Positions 1 through 12,395 are shown, counted from the stretch's first letter. The stretch is 64,000 nt of DNA from Scolanthus callimorphus (GCA_033964015.1 CM066913.1:19181854-19245853), one strand, 5' to 3'. Numbers and translations: made by a program. The notes: generated by a model from the sequence alone, not told the origin.

Positions 1-480
1 CCTAAAGGCAGCCTCGTTATTAAACCAAAAAAGGGCACCGCTCTTATGTGGTACAACCACAAATTCACGGACAAGGGGTGGGTAGGAACCCTTGACCCAA
101 AGATGTACCTTGGAAACTGTGACGTTACAAAAGGCGAAAAGTGGATTGCGAAATCTTGGATTAACATCATGGGTGACGGAAACACTACTTTGCGCGCCTG
201 GAAGAGCGGCAAAAACTGGCTCCTGCCTTCTAGCAGGGCTAAACACCAGGATATAACAGAGGGAATGAAGCGCCAACATAGGGAGGAAGAGAACGACATT
301 ATAGAAGAAACGATCGAGAAAGACATGAAAGAACAAATACAGCAAGAATCGGAACAAAAGCCCCCAGAGCGGCATGTATTGAGCGCTGTGACGTCATTGC
401 TAAATGTGTTAGATGATAAAGGCATTGTGGCGGTCTCTAGGAGGATTCACGAGAAGCTTCAAATGACTTGTATACCCTGA
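1..480 (+). CDS. P4HTM: P4HTM-like copy A, last exon only (partial; probable pseudoenzyme)
   Basis: This is the 3' coding end of a transmembrane prolyl-4-hydroxylase-like gene; the reading frame is open from base 1 and stops with TGA at 478-480. The translated part matches the C-terminal half of the double-stranded beta-helix fold: a V-I-K-P-K-K-G-T-A strand, W-Y-N-H, then L-D-P-K-M-Y-L-G-N-C-D-V-T-K-G-E-K-W. At the position of the distal iron-ligand His (start of H-G-G-C in the family) there is Leu, while the Lys ten residues later, which holds 2-oxoglutarate, is present. A charged stretch rich in E and K follows, then a helical tail ending H-E-K-L-Q-M-T-C-I-P that resembles the tail of copy B. 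The exon has no intron before D-K-G-W, unlike copy C. The first half of the active site (H-x-D) lies outside the window, so loss of activity is inferred from one residue. Confidence 0.85.
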   Translation, partial: PKGSLVIKPKKGTALMWYNHKFTDKGWVGTLDPKMYLGNCDVTKGEKWIAKSWINIMGDGNTTLRAWKSGKNWLLPSSRAKHQDITEGMKRQHREEENDIIEETIEKDMKEQIQQESEQKPPERHVLSAVTSLLNVLDDKGIVAVSRRIHEKLQMTCIP

Positions 481-1019
481 TGATAAACCACGAGGGGAGA
501 ATAAGGGTGGTAGATGGGAGTAAAGAGTAGATGGCAATGACAGATCGGACCAGTTTTTTTCCGCTAGTGTCTCGATGTTGTCGGGCAAAGAAATTTACAC
601 CTGTATATATTGTACAGACAGAAATATTGGCTTCCTATTGGCAGGGAGTGTGCTATTGGCGCACGACAAGAGTGCGTAGCTATTAGAATAGGAAACCACA
701 ATGGTGAAGAACTGTATTTCCTGACAGGAATTAAGAAAACATTATACAACGTGATGTATTTGTACTACGCGCACTGAAGGATAAACATTTTGTCAGCCTA
801 GCAACATGCCGAGTCAGAGAAAGCATCCATTTCCATCGACTGATTTAGAGAATATAGAGCGATATTTAAATTTAATTCGATAAACTAAGTATAAATCGTT
901 GTTTTTAGAAGGTTATTTCGTCACATGACTGTGGTAAAACCAATCGCAAAGTGAATACGCCAATTCTAAATAAAACCAATAGAGTAAGTACAAATGATTA
1001 CCAATAGTCCTTTACACAG

Positions 1020-1420
1020 TAGCCTGCTAGCCGGCTCTCCAGTGGTTTTTCGGATATTTTATTTTTTGGGCGCGCGGATTCCTGTGTCTGCTAGCCGGCT
1101 CTCCAGTGGGTTTTTCGGATATTTTATTTTTTGGCGCGCGGGATTCCTGTGCCTGCTAGCCGGCTCTCCAGTGGGTTTTTCGGATATTCTATTTTTTGGG
1201 CGCGCGGGATTCCTGTGCCTGCTAGCCGGCTCTCCAGTGGGTTTTTCGGATATTTTATTTTTTGGGCGCGCGGGATTCCTGTGCCTGCTAGCCGGCTCTC
1301 CAGTGGGTTTTTTCGGATATTCGATTTTTTGGCGCGCGGGATTCCTGTGCCTGCTAGCCGGCTCTCCAGTGGGTTTTTGTCGGATATTCGATTTTTTGGC
1401 GCGCGGGATTCCTGTGTCTT
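1020..1420. repeat. 65-bp minisatellite, about 6 copies
   Basis: The motif CTGCTAGCCGGCTCTCCAG recurs at 1024, 1088, 1153, 1219, 1285 and 1351, a period of 64-66 bp, followed by a T-rich stretch and GCGCGCGGGATTCCTGT. Three overlapping frames stay open across it only because of the repetition. An inverted partial copy (CACTGGAGAGCCGGCTC) lies at about 1499-1515. Confidence 0.92.
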
Positions 1421-1534
1421 CTCTCTCCCCCCGCGACACAGGAATCCGACGCCACAGGAACCCCGCGCGCGCCCTAACGAATTCTTCTCTGGAAAACCCA
1501 CTGGAGAGCCGGCTCGCAGGCTATTTACACAGTT

Positions 1535-1672
1535 CCTCGCTCTATTGTGAATCAAATTGGAATTCTAGCCTGAAGTCGAGTCTAATAACCGTTGAGCAAT
1601 GTATTGTTTGGTCAATGGTAGACTCGACTTGAGGCTAGAATTCCAATTTGAATCACAATAGAGCGAGGAATG
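1535..1672. repeat. hairpin (foldback) repeat
   Basis: TCCTCGCTCTATTGTGA at the left is matched by TCACAATAGAGCGAGGA at the right, and the arms (about 50 bp each, through GACTCGA) are nearly perfect inverted copies around a loop of about 30 bp. A related hairpin (CCTCGCTTTATTGTGATTC) lies at about 10280-10345 in an intron of copy B, so this is a dispersed family. Confidence 0.85.
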
Positions 1673-3409
1673 GTGAAAAGGACTATTACTCACGAGTCAT
1701 ATGAAAACCGCTCTATCAAGTGAAAACAACAAAGGAATGGCGGACAAGGGCTGAACTGAAATCTTGTTGAATTTGAAATCCAACTGCAATAAAGCTAGAT
1801 CATAACGTATCATTTTTAAGGTCTTTTTTTATTTATCTGCGTTTTCTTGGACATAAGCACGATGCATTGCTGCTGAGCAACGAAACATCGGCCATGATAA
1901 GGCCGATCGTAGTATTATTAATTGAAATGTGTACAATAAACATTAAAATCATAATGGTTAGTACAAACGGTCCGATGATAGCCGTGTGGTAAAAGTATCC
2001 AGAGCGTAGCTTTAAACTAAATAAATTTGACCCTATGTTAATTTTGTATAACGAAAACACCCATGAACTAGTGAATAAAGATTCTATTTCTAAGAGACTG
2101 ATACTGACGTCCAGGTTATGCGTTGTGAAAGTTGAAACATTTCACCGTAGAGATAGAGGGTGGAAGATTTGGCTAATGCAATATTTTCTCGCACCAAGTT
2201 TCAGCGGGACATGTATTTCGTTAAAAACAAAGAAGGTTATGTAAGCTTTTTGTTAGGCAGGGATTGTTTCCGCTCCGTTATGGGTCGTCCCTAACCATTG
2301 AATCAGTTGTGATGCAGAGCTACTACATTACGAACTAGTGGACGCAGTGCGGTTTTGCCCATAATGAGTCACAAAGAAACGTTATCAGGCATCAGGATGT
2401 GAATGAATAACAGAATTATCAGAACTAGGGACAATGGTGTTGTAGCCAGAACAACAGAAGTTGAAATTATTCATTAAGCGAAATACCTATAACACGTAAT
2501 TGTCCAAGGGTATGAACAAGGGAACCCCTGGATCGTTATTAGAAAACGATCCATCCCTGACAACGAACGAAAGAAAAAAGAGGGCGGTATGAGCAGCGTA
2601 GTTGATACGAGCGATGTTTTCGTTGCGCACCGCAGTGTGTCTTCTTCTCCTTCAAAGGCAAAGGCGATTTGGGAGGCTAGCACTTACACTGCTAGTCGCT
2701 GTTTAAAGTGTAAACCTTACACTGGTCACTTTGGACGTGACACTACTTGCATTGAAAAAAAAAACAGAGGCAGTACCAATTATTCCGCCATGTTGTTACA
2801 GAAGTATCGCCAGATGTCCTTCGCAGGCACATGCTGGCAACACCATGGAACTCTGCTTTTTCCTTGACCGACATTATTATTTCTAGGCCTCAACCCGACT
2901 CTAGAATGAAGAGTGACACTGTAAATTACAGTTAATAACAACCGTGCAGTTAGCATAGAAATTCAGTTCGAGTTGGGGGATGCCATGATTCTGCTAGTGA
3001 AGCTAGCTTATGTAGCAAGCGTTCCCACAGCGCAGAGAAACGTAGAAAAAATCTCAGCCTGAAACTACAAGGAAACCGGCTTTCTACGCGACGCTGGTTA
3101 TCTTGAAGCGACAAGAACAAGAACAAGGATAGCCTCTAACCTCTCAAAATCTGGCAGCGAATGTTTACAGGTGTATATACTTCAATCAACAAATACCGCG
3201 CTATAACAGGGATGATCACCGTTCTAGCGGTGTTCAACAATAGTGATCGTACGGTTGGCTTACTACTTACCCAATGACCTGTTGCAACCAGTTTCTCGTG
3301 ACATCAATAAATAATCTAATTTGCATAGCCAGTGGTTTTTCGTTGAACCTGAACTGCATCGAAACGAAAAACACAGAGTTCCCTGTTATTTCAAAACAGG
3401 AAAGCCATA

Positions 3410-6400
3410 ATGGAAAGGTTATTAAACCTTAGGGTTCTTCTACTGGCTTGTTTTATCCAGTCTATGTTTTCAGAGGACGTCGTTCAGACAGTCACCAACA
3501 GCGAAACATGTTCCTCGGGGGATTTAGGATGCACGAAAAAGAAATCAGGAAACGAGGATGTGAAAATACGTCTAGCGCTTCCTATGTTAGATGGAGTAAA
3601 GGTACGATTTGAGTAAAAAGAGGAAATTATGTTTTAATTTAACTCGAGAAAGTCCTGTACTATTTTAAAAGTCTTCGTAAAATACACAATTCATGATCCT
3701 TGATCTTGAAAATGTTGCATTTGTCGAGTGTCAGCTATTTTATGGGTCCTGAGGATCTTAAAAAATTACAGATGATGGTAATGTATCTTTCGGATAATAC
3801 TTGGAGGTATTTATATTTATATTACTAAATGTACAGTTTATATACCTATATAAGCGATTAAGTTTTTGTATTGATATTTAATTCCTCTACTGTAATATCA
3901 AACGAAGTTTCGATTTTATGATTATATCTTACAAAATTGTGGCACTTAGCTTACGCTGTCTCACTACCCAGTGACCCGCTAGTTTATACCAACATTATAA
4001 CATTTTCAGTGTCTCCAATTGTAGTTTCGTTTATATTTACAAATTCTACAAAAACAATAAAACGAGTAAAGCCACTTGGCTCTTATCATATTGAAATTTA
4101 AACATATTTTATTGCTAAAAGAGTAAAGTTTATTGCTAAAAGAGTAGCGTTTTGAGTAATGGATCATAGGTTCCATCTTGAGGTCATTCAAATCAAGCCG
4201 TGACTTGTGTCGGTCGGTCTGCTTGAATGGCAACCCACCGGCCTATTGCGCAACAGGTCTAGCGTGGAGGTGGTAGTAGAGTGATGGGGTGAGGTAGCTC
4301 TTTTTTTAACTGAATGCGGAAAAGATGCTGCAGACGTCGACTTGTGGCAAGTCTGACGTCAAAGCGACTGCTGTCATTTGTTGTGCGGCTGGCTAAGCGT
4401 TGAAAGCGGCACAGGTCCCTCGCCGTGCCGCCGCTCAGTTTCGACTTCCGATTTTTTTCGGTCCATTAGCTGTCCTACACTCGATCATTCATCTCACCGC
4501 CGACCGGTTAGCGCAGTGGTAGAGCGCCGGGCTTATGTGCGGGAGGTTGGGAGTTAAAACCCCGGCCGGACCAACACTCAGGGTTTTTCTAAATAATTGA
4601 GGAGAAGGTGCTGCCTTTGCTGTAACATCTGCAAATGGTTAGACCTTCACGTCTTCTCGGATAAGGACGTAAAACCGTAGGCCCCGCAACGGAAGAAGAG
4701 CCACCTAGTATAGCCGATTTGCGTAACCCATTATTTATTATTTTTATTATTTATTATCTGTGTTTCTCGTCTTTCGTATGAAACAATAATCTCAGGTCCC
4801 ACCTGCCTTGAGCTTATTATTGCTGAGGACACTGACCATGTGACAGCATCCTCGTGCTTTTCCGCATTCAGTGGCTGCAAATCACGTGTGTTTAGAAACA
4901 ATTTAATGTTGTAAACTGCGCCGGCTGCAGTCCGTCGTGTACCCATCCCCTCTATCTTGATTATAAAGCTGTAATCAAGCATTGTTGGGGTAGCAATGGC
5001 TAGAGATCTCCCTCTACCGGTATCCTTCCGATCCCAACCTGGAGTATTTTACATGTTGTATTTAAATGCTGTCCCGTGAATTTATATTCTATATTTAAAG
5101 GTCGGCCATGAGCAAGAGATAGAGGTTATCAAAGGAAGGAAACACAAGATGAAGACCCTCAGCTTGGAACCGCCGATTTTTGGTAAGGACTGAAAATATT
5201 TTTTTCTTGCTGCTATTTGCGTTGACAGTTAAAATCGTTGCATCGCGACTCGCGTTTTCAAAACGTCGATTTGTTTTTGGCTTTGCTCTCCCGCCAGTCA
5301 AATCTAATGAGCCAATCAGATTCTTGCCCTTTTTCGCTTTGTGTGCAGTCGCATGGCTTTTCGTGGCGACGTTGTCTGGTTTGAGTTCAGAGCTTCTTCC
5401 CGACCGCTTCACTAATCCTCCGCCAAAAGAGGGCATGGCCTTTTGGCCAGCTTTCGATGGGAGGCGCTGGATCATGAACCAGCGACAAAGTTGTGCCGCG
5501 CTGCGACCGTGACCGTGCCGCGATTTCATTCCGTATTTACAGCAGGTCAGGTTCCGTGCCGCGACCGCGACAGTACCGCGCCGTGTCGCTGCACTTTTCA
5601 CAGTCAAACGAAATCTGCTCTAATAGGTAAGAAAGCATATGTTGTCTTTCAGAAATACCTGAGTTCTTTTCGGCGGATGAATGTGAGCTCGTCATAGACC
5701 TTGCAAGCAGGAGGAAGATGGAGCCGAGTCCTCTCGTCAAGGATCCTATCGGGTTATCTAGCGAGACATCCAAGGGCACGTTTGATGAGTGGGATATGAA
5801 TAGCGACAAGTTTGTCGATGTGAATGAGGTAGAGTGTTAGTAATATACTTCTTTACCTCTGTATGCACGCAAATTACCTATTTCAAATCATGTGTCGTGT
5901 CCCATAAATCATTTTAGACCAAAGGATGGATCGAAATTCCACGAGATTTAAACGGATTGAGTTCACTGTTTTTACCGTTCGCTCATTAGCATAGAGTTTT
6001 ATGGGCACGAAACTAGCACGAAACTATTCGTCACGCCCATTGGTCACATGGTCTTCAAAAGAGGCGCGTGGTAGTCAGGACCGTAGTGGGTGGGCGGGAC
6101 TTCTTTGAGTTTGAATTCCAATCCATAGCTCATGCGTCCTCTTCATTCTGCACCACTTCCTTTCCCCGATATGAAGCAAGGAAGAAGAAAATGCAAATGG
6201 TGCAAATCAGTCCTCTTACAGCTGTTTTGAGTATTCTGCGAACTCTCGCGCTCCACTTCCAATGGCGTTCTGGCTTCCGTCAAGCAAACTCTCGGGTCTA
6301 ATTTGAGTCTAAGCTGACCGTACGTTAGGCCATTTGTTTAGAAAAAGATGCAGTAAACGATGCAGTGTGTTTGGGCATTTCACTAGGATGGCGAACTGAA

Positions 6401-9400
6401 TTCTATATATTCCAAAGAGTTTTAAAGTTTGATTGACGGAAGCCAGAAAGCGGTTTGACGGTTGGAAATCGATTTCGAGAGTTCGCAGAATACTCAAAAC
6501 AGCTTTAATAGTAACGAGCTTCACGTCCCTAACAGTGCAAGGTCAACCTTGTCTCATCAAACAAAGGCTGTTGCGCAACGGTAAAATGGAGTATTAGACG
6601 GCAGCAAGTAATCTTATCACTGCAAATCTGCAACATCCGTGCAGCATCTAAAATGGAAAGCTTTGTTACGCTTTCTTGCTGTTTACTGTCGTCGACATTT
6701 GAATTGATTTTGTTCTTTTTTTTCAGTTACTCTACCTGCGGGGTAAAAGTGACTTATACCTTTCTCCTGACGATATCGAACAAATGTAAGAAACTTCAGT
6801 ATGATGTTGAATAACCTTATGGAATGAACCATTCTTCTCAATCGTTACACGTGGACCATGTTTGTATATCACTAAGTTCCTGAAGTCGATTAACTCACTT
6901 GGGTCATGTAGAACCTAATCCTATAGGATCGCTACACCACAGTGAAAACAATGAAAACACAAGAATATAACAAGAATACAATAGAATAATGAGGTGTAGC
7001 AAGCCAATAGCCTTAGATCTTACGAGCAGCTGCTACATAACTGACTCACTTATGAAGACGCTATATGTTGTACCATTTTAGGATGAAAGATCTCGATATT
7101 GACCAAGATGGTAACGGGAAAATAAGCCTAGAGGAATTCTCGTTTTTGGGAGTAGACGCATTCAAGCAGTACTTTGACAAACTGCGCGAGACAAACCCAC
7201 AAGTGCGCAGTAGGAATAGCAAGCAGACTTGGTTATGGCACGATGAGGATGAGTTGCTTCAATACGAAGATTTGTTTGAGGACTACCACGACAGGTGATT
7301 AGAAGTTATAGAATTGGTGATCTGATTTGTTCAAAAGAATGAAGCATATCAGAAGGGACACCATACTATGTGACAAAGATACTCTTTGCGCTTAAAAGCT
7401 TCGACACTAACTTTGTTTTGGGTGCGAAACGTTAGATTCCGTTTGCAGGAACGCTACGTTTATATGGGTCAAACGTGACAAAACGCTAACTAGTCTCTTA
7501 AAATCAAATTAAAGCAATGTGAGAGCATGCCTTGTTTTCTGTCGCGCCTGGAACGCAAAAAAGCGTTTCAGGCCAAGCTAAAACGCCAAAATAGCTAAAA
7601 GTGTCTTTAACAGACCGAGTTAATTTTGGATCGGTTTTCACGCCAAAAGTGTCGAGGAATGCAAATGGAAATAGCAGATCGACCTCGCACTATGCAAAAA
7701 TATATGTATGAGGCTTGAATATCACAGTAGCCATGAGGCGATGCAAGATAAATCTGTTTGCTGCTTTTTGCAGACCCCGGTAAAAACGTCATGTAACATA
7801 TTATTAATGAGTAATATAACTTTATAGTAATAAACTTCTTTGATTTTAGATTTGCTCGTCTAACAAAGCTACCAAGGTCAATTGTGGAAACCAGTGAGCC
7901 GTTGCAGGTTTGTAAATGGCAATGGACCTGAAATCGATTTGGAAAGTTTCCTTCGGACAGAAAAAGTCTCAGATTTAGAATTTTGAGTGATTTTCAACTT
8001 GCGAAGATTCTCAGTAACGTTAAGTGAGAATGGGATATCCTATGTGTGCGTTAGCGTTAGCCGATGAAGTTATTATGCGGGAGTTATTAATAACTCCATG
8101 GTTAGCCCTAGTAAGCGGAGATTAAGAGAAAAAATCTCTGACTCTGAGAGGGATGCGAACTCAAAACCCAAAATAACGTATAGTACTGAAAGGTGGTTCA
8201 AAAGGTTGTGCCTATTAGGCTTATGGCAAACGTCGAACTTCAATCGAAATTCTTCTGTCGATAGTCCAGTAAATGAATGAAAAGGTTGGACAAAAATGAA
8301 TAACAAAGGTTTCTCACCAGGAACATGTTTACTAGTGTTCCGTACACAAGAAAAAGTCCACCCGAATCCTCCAATGGCAACTTCCTTATTTTGAGTTTTG
8401 AAAATTCCTCATTGTAGCGCTATTGTTACCGCCATTGTTATTCATGAGTTTGCCGGCACTTGAGCTTCCAAACCAGAAGATATTCTATAGTGTGTATATC
8501 AAAAATACTTCCATATTCTCTGCCCCAGGGGCCATGGTTTGATTCACAGACTTGATTTATAAATCGCTAGCCACGTCACAAATAAATATCTAGCTTTTTG
8601 GCATTTAGTTGCGATTTTTTACGCGATTTCACGCTTTCAAAATAGACTTCGTACGGGATTTGAAAATATGAGTTCCGTAAATACCAGAAACTGCTTCTGA
8701 AGCAATTTTTATTGCCAAAGAGTTACTAAATAAAGTGAAATGATCATTCTTGGAAGTCAGAAACATTCAGAGATTAGCCGGGCCGGCGCTACACTCTATA
8801 AAATTCATCATTCTCAGAAACAGTGGAAAAATAGTTAAGTGCTGCGAACAACAAAGGTTAAAACAAGCTGCCAAAGAGAACTCGGTAATTTTTACTTTTC
8901 GCATGATCTGATTTTTGCTGATTTTCTTCCTGTGATACTAGAGAGTGTCAGGAACAATATTAAGAAGAAAAACCTTTTGTTTCATTTTGAGCTCTTTTTC
9001 GGCCTAAAATGACTGGACTATTACATGAAAATGAGGAATTTTCAAAACTCAAAAAAAGGAAGTTGCCATGGGAGGATTCGGGTGGACTTTTTTTTGTGTA
9101 CTAACGGGCCACTAGTAAACATGTTCCTGGTGAGAAACCTTTGTTATCATTTTTGTCCAACTTTTAGTAAGAATATTTTTTCATTTACTGGACTACGAAC
9201 CTTTACTTTTCCAAAGGATTCCGCTTCATTAGACTTTATAATAGAAAACTTTCGATTGTTTTGGATTGGAACGGCACGACTGTGGCACGACGTTTGCCGT
9301 AGGCCTTACTCTGTTTTGTTCCCTTGTAGATTATACAATACGATGAGCAAGGCTTCTCCCATTGTCATCATGACTCGGCGATCGTCAACAAGAGTAAACC

Positions 9401-11871
9401 ATGCTGTACATATGGTGCTAAGGACTGCAGGATATGCAGGTAAAAACACCGCCTGGGACAGTTGCCATAATGTCCTCGCCAAGGAGCGCAAGAATGGACG
9501 ATTCTAGCTATAGTGAATGCATGCATTGCATGTCGGTAGTTGAGTTACATTTCAGGCTTTTCTGAAGAGAAAAGAGCGCGGGCGCTTATTGTTGGAATCG
9601 TCCATCAAGGTGTTAGAATTGACGGTATTAACAACCAAATAATCTATATATCCATTCCTGTGAAAAGCTGATTGGGTATCCATGGGGACTACGAACACTT
9701 CCCGTTCTTTTACAATGATAAAATTAGCTTTTTCCATGAATGGGTAATTGCAGAAATTCACTGTGATTAAGCATAAACATTTCCAGCCAAGAAGGTTCAA
9801 ATTCGCAGAAAAATCATGCCTGCCGTAAATTTCAAAATAAGCCCTCAATCTCAAGTCTAGCGTTACCCATTCTCGAACTCAGAGCTCCCCGGCTCGTCGC
9901 CTCGCAGGGGAGGCTCTGGTGACATCCATTTGAGGGCTTTCGCTGATGGGCTGAAATGGCGCACACGCGTACATAAACGTAGCTTAATCTCGCTTTATAA
10001 AAACGTCTGTCAAAAATAACACTGGCATTCGTTTCCTAGTCGTCTGTTCAACCTATGCCTTCGACTTGAACGCTCTAAAAGTAATTATGAGGCATAAAAC
10101 CGCCATTTTATTTTGAACATGCGTAGGTGGCTGTCACCAGAGCCTCCCACGCGAGGTGACGAGCCGGGGAGCTCTGGGTACGAGAATGAGCGTTACCATA
10201 TTACATGGAATAAAATACTTAAAAATGCAGACAAGACCAAGCAGAAGCATATTACATGGAATGAAATAGTCCTTTTCACAGTTCCTCGCTTTATTGTGAT
10301 TCAAATTGTAATTCTAGTAGACTCGACTTCACAATAAAGCGAGGAACTGTGGAAAGGTCTATTGCGACCAAGAGAGTCGCCAAGGCCACGAGACGTTTCC
10401 TGTTTGCGACTATCTCTCTTGTCTCTGGTCGCCTTTCTGCGTCTCTCTTAAGGGAAACCTCTGTGATACATATTTTGGCGACTAAAGTCTTTCACGGGAA
10501 GTGCTCGGATTTCCCATGACTTTTTATGTGAACTCCGAACACTTCCCATGCGTGTGCCTTGGGAAATTAAGCTATTCCCATGGATGGGTTTCTGCAGAAA
10601 TTCCCAATTTGGCACTGAAGTTAATTTTGGGCCTTAAAGTTATCTTTGGGCTGCACTGCGGGTACCCCGTCGTCAATATAGATTGACGGGGATCATCAGC
10701 AAGGAAGTAATGTTTAGCGAATTGAGAAAGTGGTGTAGGAACCAAAAAGGATAAAATATTGTAGATGAAAGATTACAAGTATAACCATGTAGCACTGCTG
10801 ACTATTTTTGTGTGTTACTCACCTTGTCAGGTACGTGACAGTACAAGTGTTTCTCAAAGACGTGGAGGGCGGCGAGCTTGCGTTTCCTGTGGCGGACAAC
10901 GAAACATTCACATGGGAGGTACTAAGCATTCATACACTAGATGTTACGATCATATGGGTATACGTATACTAAAGTTTGGTTCACACACTAACATTATAAG
11001 CGTCGTATTCGTAGTCATAGTCGCGAGCGCAATGTTCGGCGTTACGCGCCTCGTTGACTATCTAATTGACTTATAGAAACGCAATTTGTCTACAACTATC
11101 GCCCACTGAATTATTGATCTCCTTCTATTTCAGTCTTGGACCAAGGAATCAATCACAAAATGCAACCTCGTCAATCACTGCAAGGAATCTCATCTTGTAG
11201 TTAAACCACAAAGAGGCAAAGCAGTTCTTTACTACAATCACCTTGTGGACAAGAAATCTAAATGGATAAGTGCTTTGGATCCAAAATCTTTCAACGGAAT
11301 CTGTAGCGTCAAAAAAGGCCAAAGCTGGACGGCAAACATGTGGATCAACATCAACGGCGATGGAATCACGGAGCTACGATCCTGGAAAATGGGTTCTAAC
11401 TTGTTATCGGGGAATACTGTGGATCAGGAGACAATATCTGCGCTTAAAACCGAGGAAGAATATGAGGAGAATAGATATACTGCGGAGAAAAATAGATATG
11501 AGGAGAAAGCGGAGGATATCGTATTAAACACACCACCGGAGAGGGTGGGCGAGGAACTAAAAAAGGACGAGAGGAAGACCACGCCCTCTAAGGAGACACT
11601 TCTACCATTGCCAGTTGGTCCTGACCCCACCCTTAAAGGGGTCTCCGCTCCTTTTCCTCTACCTAAAGAAGACTTAGAACCCAAGGGACCAGAGGTGCCT
11701 ATCCCTCCCCTCCCCAAGGAGGAATCAGGCAATAGAATTCTTAGATCTATTATGTTGTTGATTGATGAACTGGACCAGGTAGAGCTAGAAATTGTTGCTC
11801 GGAACTTGCATACAAGGCTAAAGCTTGTGTGCGTGCCGCTGATGATAAACCCTATGGGTCCGCTACGATAA
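3410..11871 (+). CDS. P4HTM: P4HTM-like copy B, complete, 9 exons, 571 aa (predicted pseudoenzyme)
   Basis: Secreted or ER-directed transmembrane-prolyl-4-hydroxylase-like protein. Exons: 3410-3601, 5101-5182, 5653-5828, 6727-6785, 7082-7294, 7850-7907, 9330-9439, 10831-10918, 11134-11871; all introns are GT-AG and the sum is 572 codons in one frame. Residues about 4-20 form a hydrophobic signal sequence or anchor. An N-terminal V-G-H-E-Q-E-I-E-V block precedes two EF-hand loops: D139-E150 (D-M-N-S-D-K-F-V-D-V-N-E) and D177-E188 (D-Q-D-G-N-G-K-I-S-L-E-E). The catalytic fold follows: H273-x-D275 is present, but the distal iron His is Asn380 and the 2-oxoglutarate Lys is Ser390. Oxidative hydroxylation is therefore unlikely, so this is inferred to be a pseudoenzyme with Ca-binding potential. 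A proline-rich, charged tail (about 410-530) ends in a helical module shared with copy A. Compared with copy C, two introns are missing. Vertebrate P4HTM is about 500 aa. Confidence 0.88.
4499..4690 (+). mobile_element. tRNA-derived SINE copy 1 (copy B intron 1)
   Basis: The head GACCGGTTAGCGCAGTGGTA resembles a pol III A box, and GGGAGTTAAAACCCCGG is a decayed B box. The body (CAACACTCAGGG, GAGGAGAAGGTGCTGCC, GCAAATGGTTAGACCTTC) is shared with copies at 22980-23275 (reverse) and 41905-42150. It is a SINE and not a working tRNA gene: the anticodon arm is not clean and the family is dispersed. Confidence 0.8.
5219..5420. mobile_element. MITE-like repeat copy in copy B intron 2
   Basis: The block with AAAATCGTTGCATCGCGAC followed by CGCGTTTTCAAAAC is the same as the terminal arm of the inverted-repeat element at about 42835-43132. 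Here I see clearly only one arm plus internal sequence (ATGAGCCAATCAGATTCTTG). It is non-coding, and the open frames across it are incidental. Confidence 0.7.
6200..6510. repeat. inverted repeat in copy B intron 3
   Basis: GCTGTTTTGAGTATTCTGCG (about 6221) and its reverse complement near 6480-6505 delimit a short foldback; the internal TCTGGCTTCCGTCAAGCAAA is matched by TTTGATTGACGGAAGCCAGA near 6428. It is consistent with a MITE. No target-site duplication was assigned. Confidence 0.7.
8254..9196. mobile_element. inverted-repeat transposon in copy B intron 6
   Basis: The ends TAGTCCAGTAAATGA and TCATTTACTGGACTA are perfect inverted copies, and the terminal arms continue to match for about 160 bp (GGAACATGTTTACTAGTG against CACTAGTAAACATGTTCC). 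Flanks read ...CGA and CGA..., a possible 3-bp target-site duplication. No transposase frame was found inside, so it is non-autonomous. Confidence 0.8.
9868..10192. mobile_element. MITE of the CTCCCCGGCTCGTC family in copy B intron 7
   Basis: The left arm CAGAGCTCCCCGGCTCGTC is mirrored by GACGAGCCGGGGAGCTCTG near 10160-10178, with GAGGCTCTGGTGACA and TGTCACCAGAGCCTC also paired. Related pieces occur at 14190-14410, 14600-14665 and 24283-24475. Confidence 0.8.
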
Positions 11872-12209
11872 CCAACAATGGATTCTCAAATTTGTATGCT
11901 TAGCTAGGTATGTAATATGTTTTACGAACACCATAAAGAGGATGGGAGGATAATTTAGAATAGAAAGCGAATCACGGGAATATAACGCGCGTAGTATTCT
12001 AGGTAATTTACCCTAAGAGCAGTGGTTTTCAAAGAGAGGAGGAAAGGTGAGAGCTAATTTCGTATGACTGTGAAAATGTTATGGCACGGACTGTGCAGCA
12101 AGTCCTTTGTGTCTTGACACACCAGTACCGGTAACAATAGCTACACAAAGGAACAATAGAGCGAGCCAACAAAAGAATTGAACAGGGGACTCGTGATGTG
12201 TCAAGACAC

Positions 12210-12395
12210 TATAGGATTATTCAAAGCTTCAGGAAGCTAGATTCCGCTAAGAAAATAGCACTGCGCGACGAGGGCGATATCGCCTTTTTGAGTGCTATTT
12301 TCGGCGGAATCTACCGACTGAACGCTTTGTATATACTTGAATCCTATGAAATCTCGTCCTCAATTTACACAAAAAAAGAGATATCATAGGATTCT
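12210..12395. repeat. hairpin repeat
   Basis: ATAGGATTATTCAAAGC at the left pairs imperfectly with GCTTTGTATATACTTGAATCC at the right, and AGATTCCGCTAAGAAAATAG pairs with CTATTTTCGGCGGAATCT. The loop carries GGGCGATATCGCC. This is a MITE-like foldback with no coding content. Confidence 0.75.

Larger units (their letters stand above)
481..3409. other. intergenic region between P4HTM-like copies A and B
   Basis: No gene was recognised here. It contains the probable 3' UTR of copy A (an AATAAA lies near 968), a 65-bp minisatellite, a hairpin repeat at 1535-1672, and a minus-oriented copy of a dispersed motif around 808-850 that recurs in the introns of copy C. Ends of the form TCACATGACTG (about 915) and AGTCATATGAAAACCGCTCT (about 1696-1715) look like the two ends of one inverted-repeat element that has the minisatellite inside it. 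From about 1750 to 3400 the DNA looks single-copy; short ORFs there show no recognisable domain. Confidence 0.6.

Noticed and set aside
994..1632. Overlapping long open frames on both strands
   Set aside because: They come from the 65-bp repeat: a unit length near a multiple of three keeps several frames open, and the peptides are simple repeats.
4499..4580. A functional tRNA gene
   Set aside because: The A box is good, but the B box is decayed, the cloverleaf is incomplete and the body is a dispersed repeat.
5095..5607. 170-codon minus-strand frame
   Set aside because: It is antisense to copy B exon 2 and crosses a MITE arm; exon 2 on the plus strand has correct splice sites and family sequence.
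9025..9507. 160-codon plus-strand frame
   Set aside because: It runs through a transposon arm and then through copy B exon 7 in the wrong frame; the correct frame gives the H-H-D motif.
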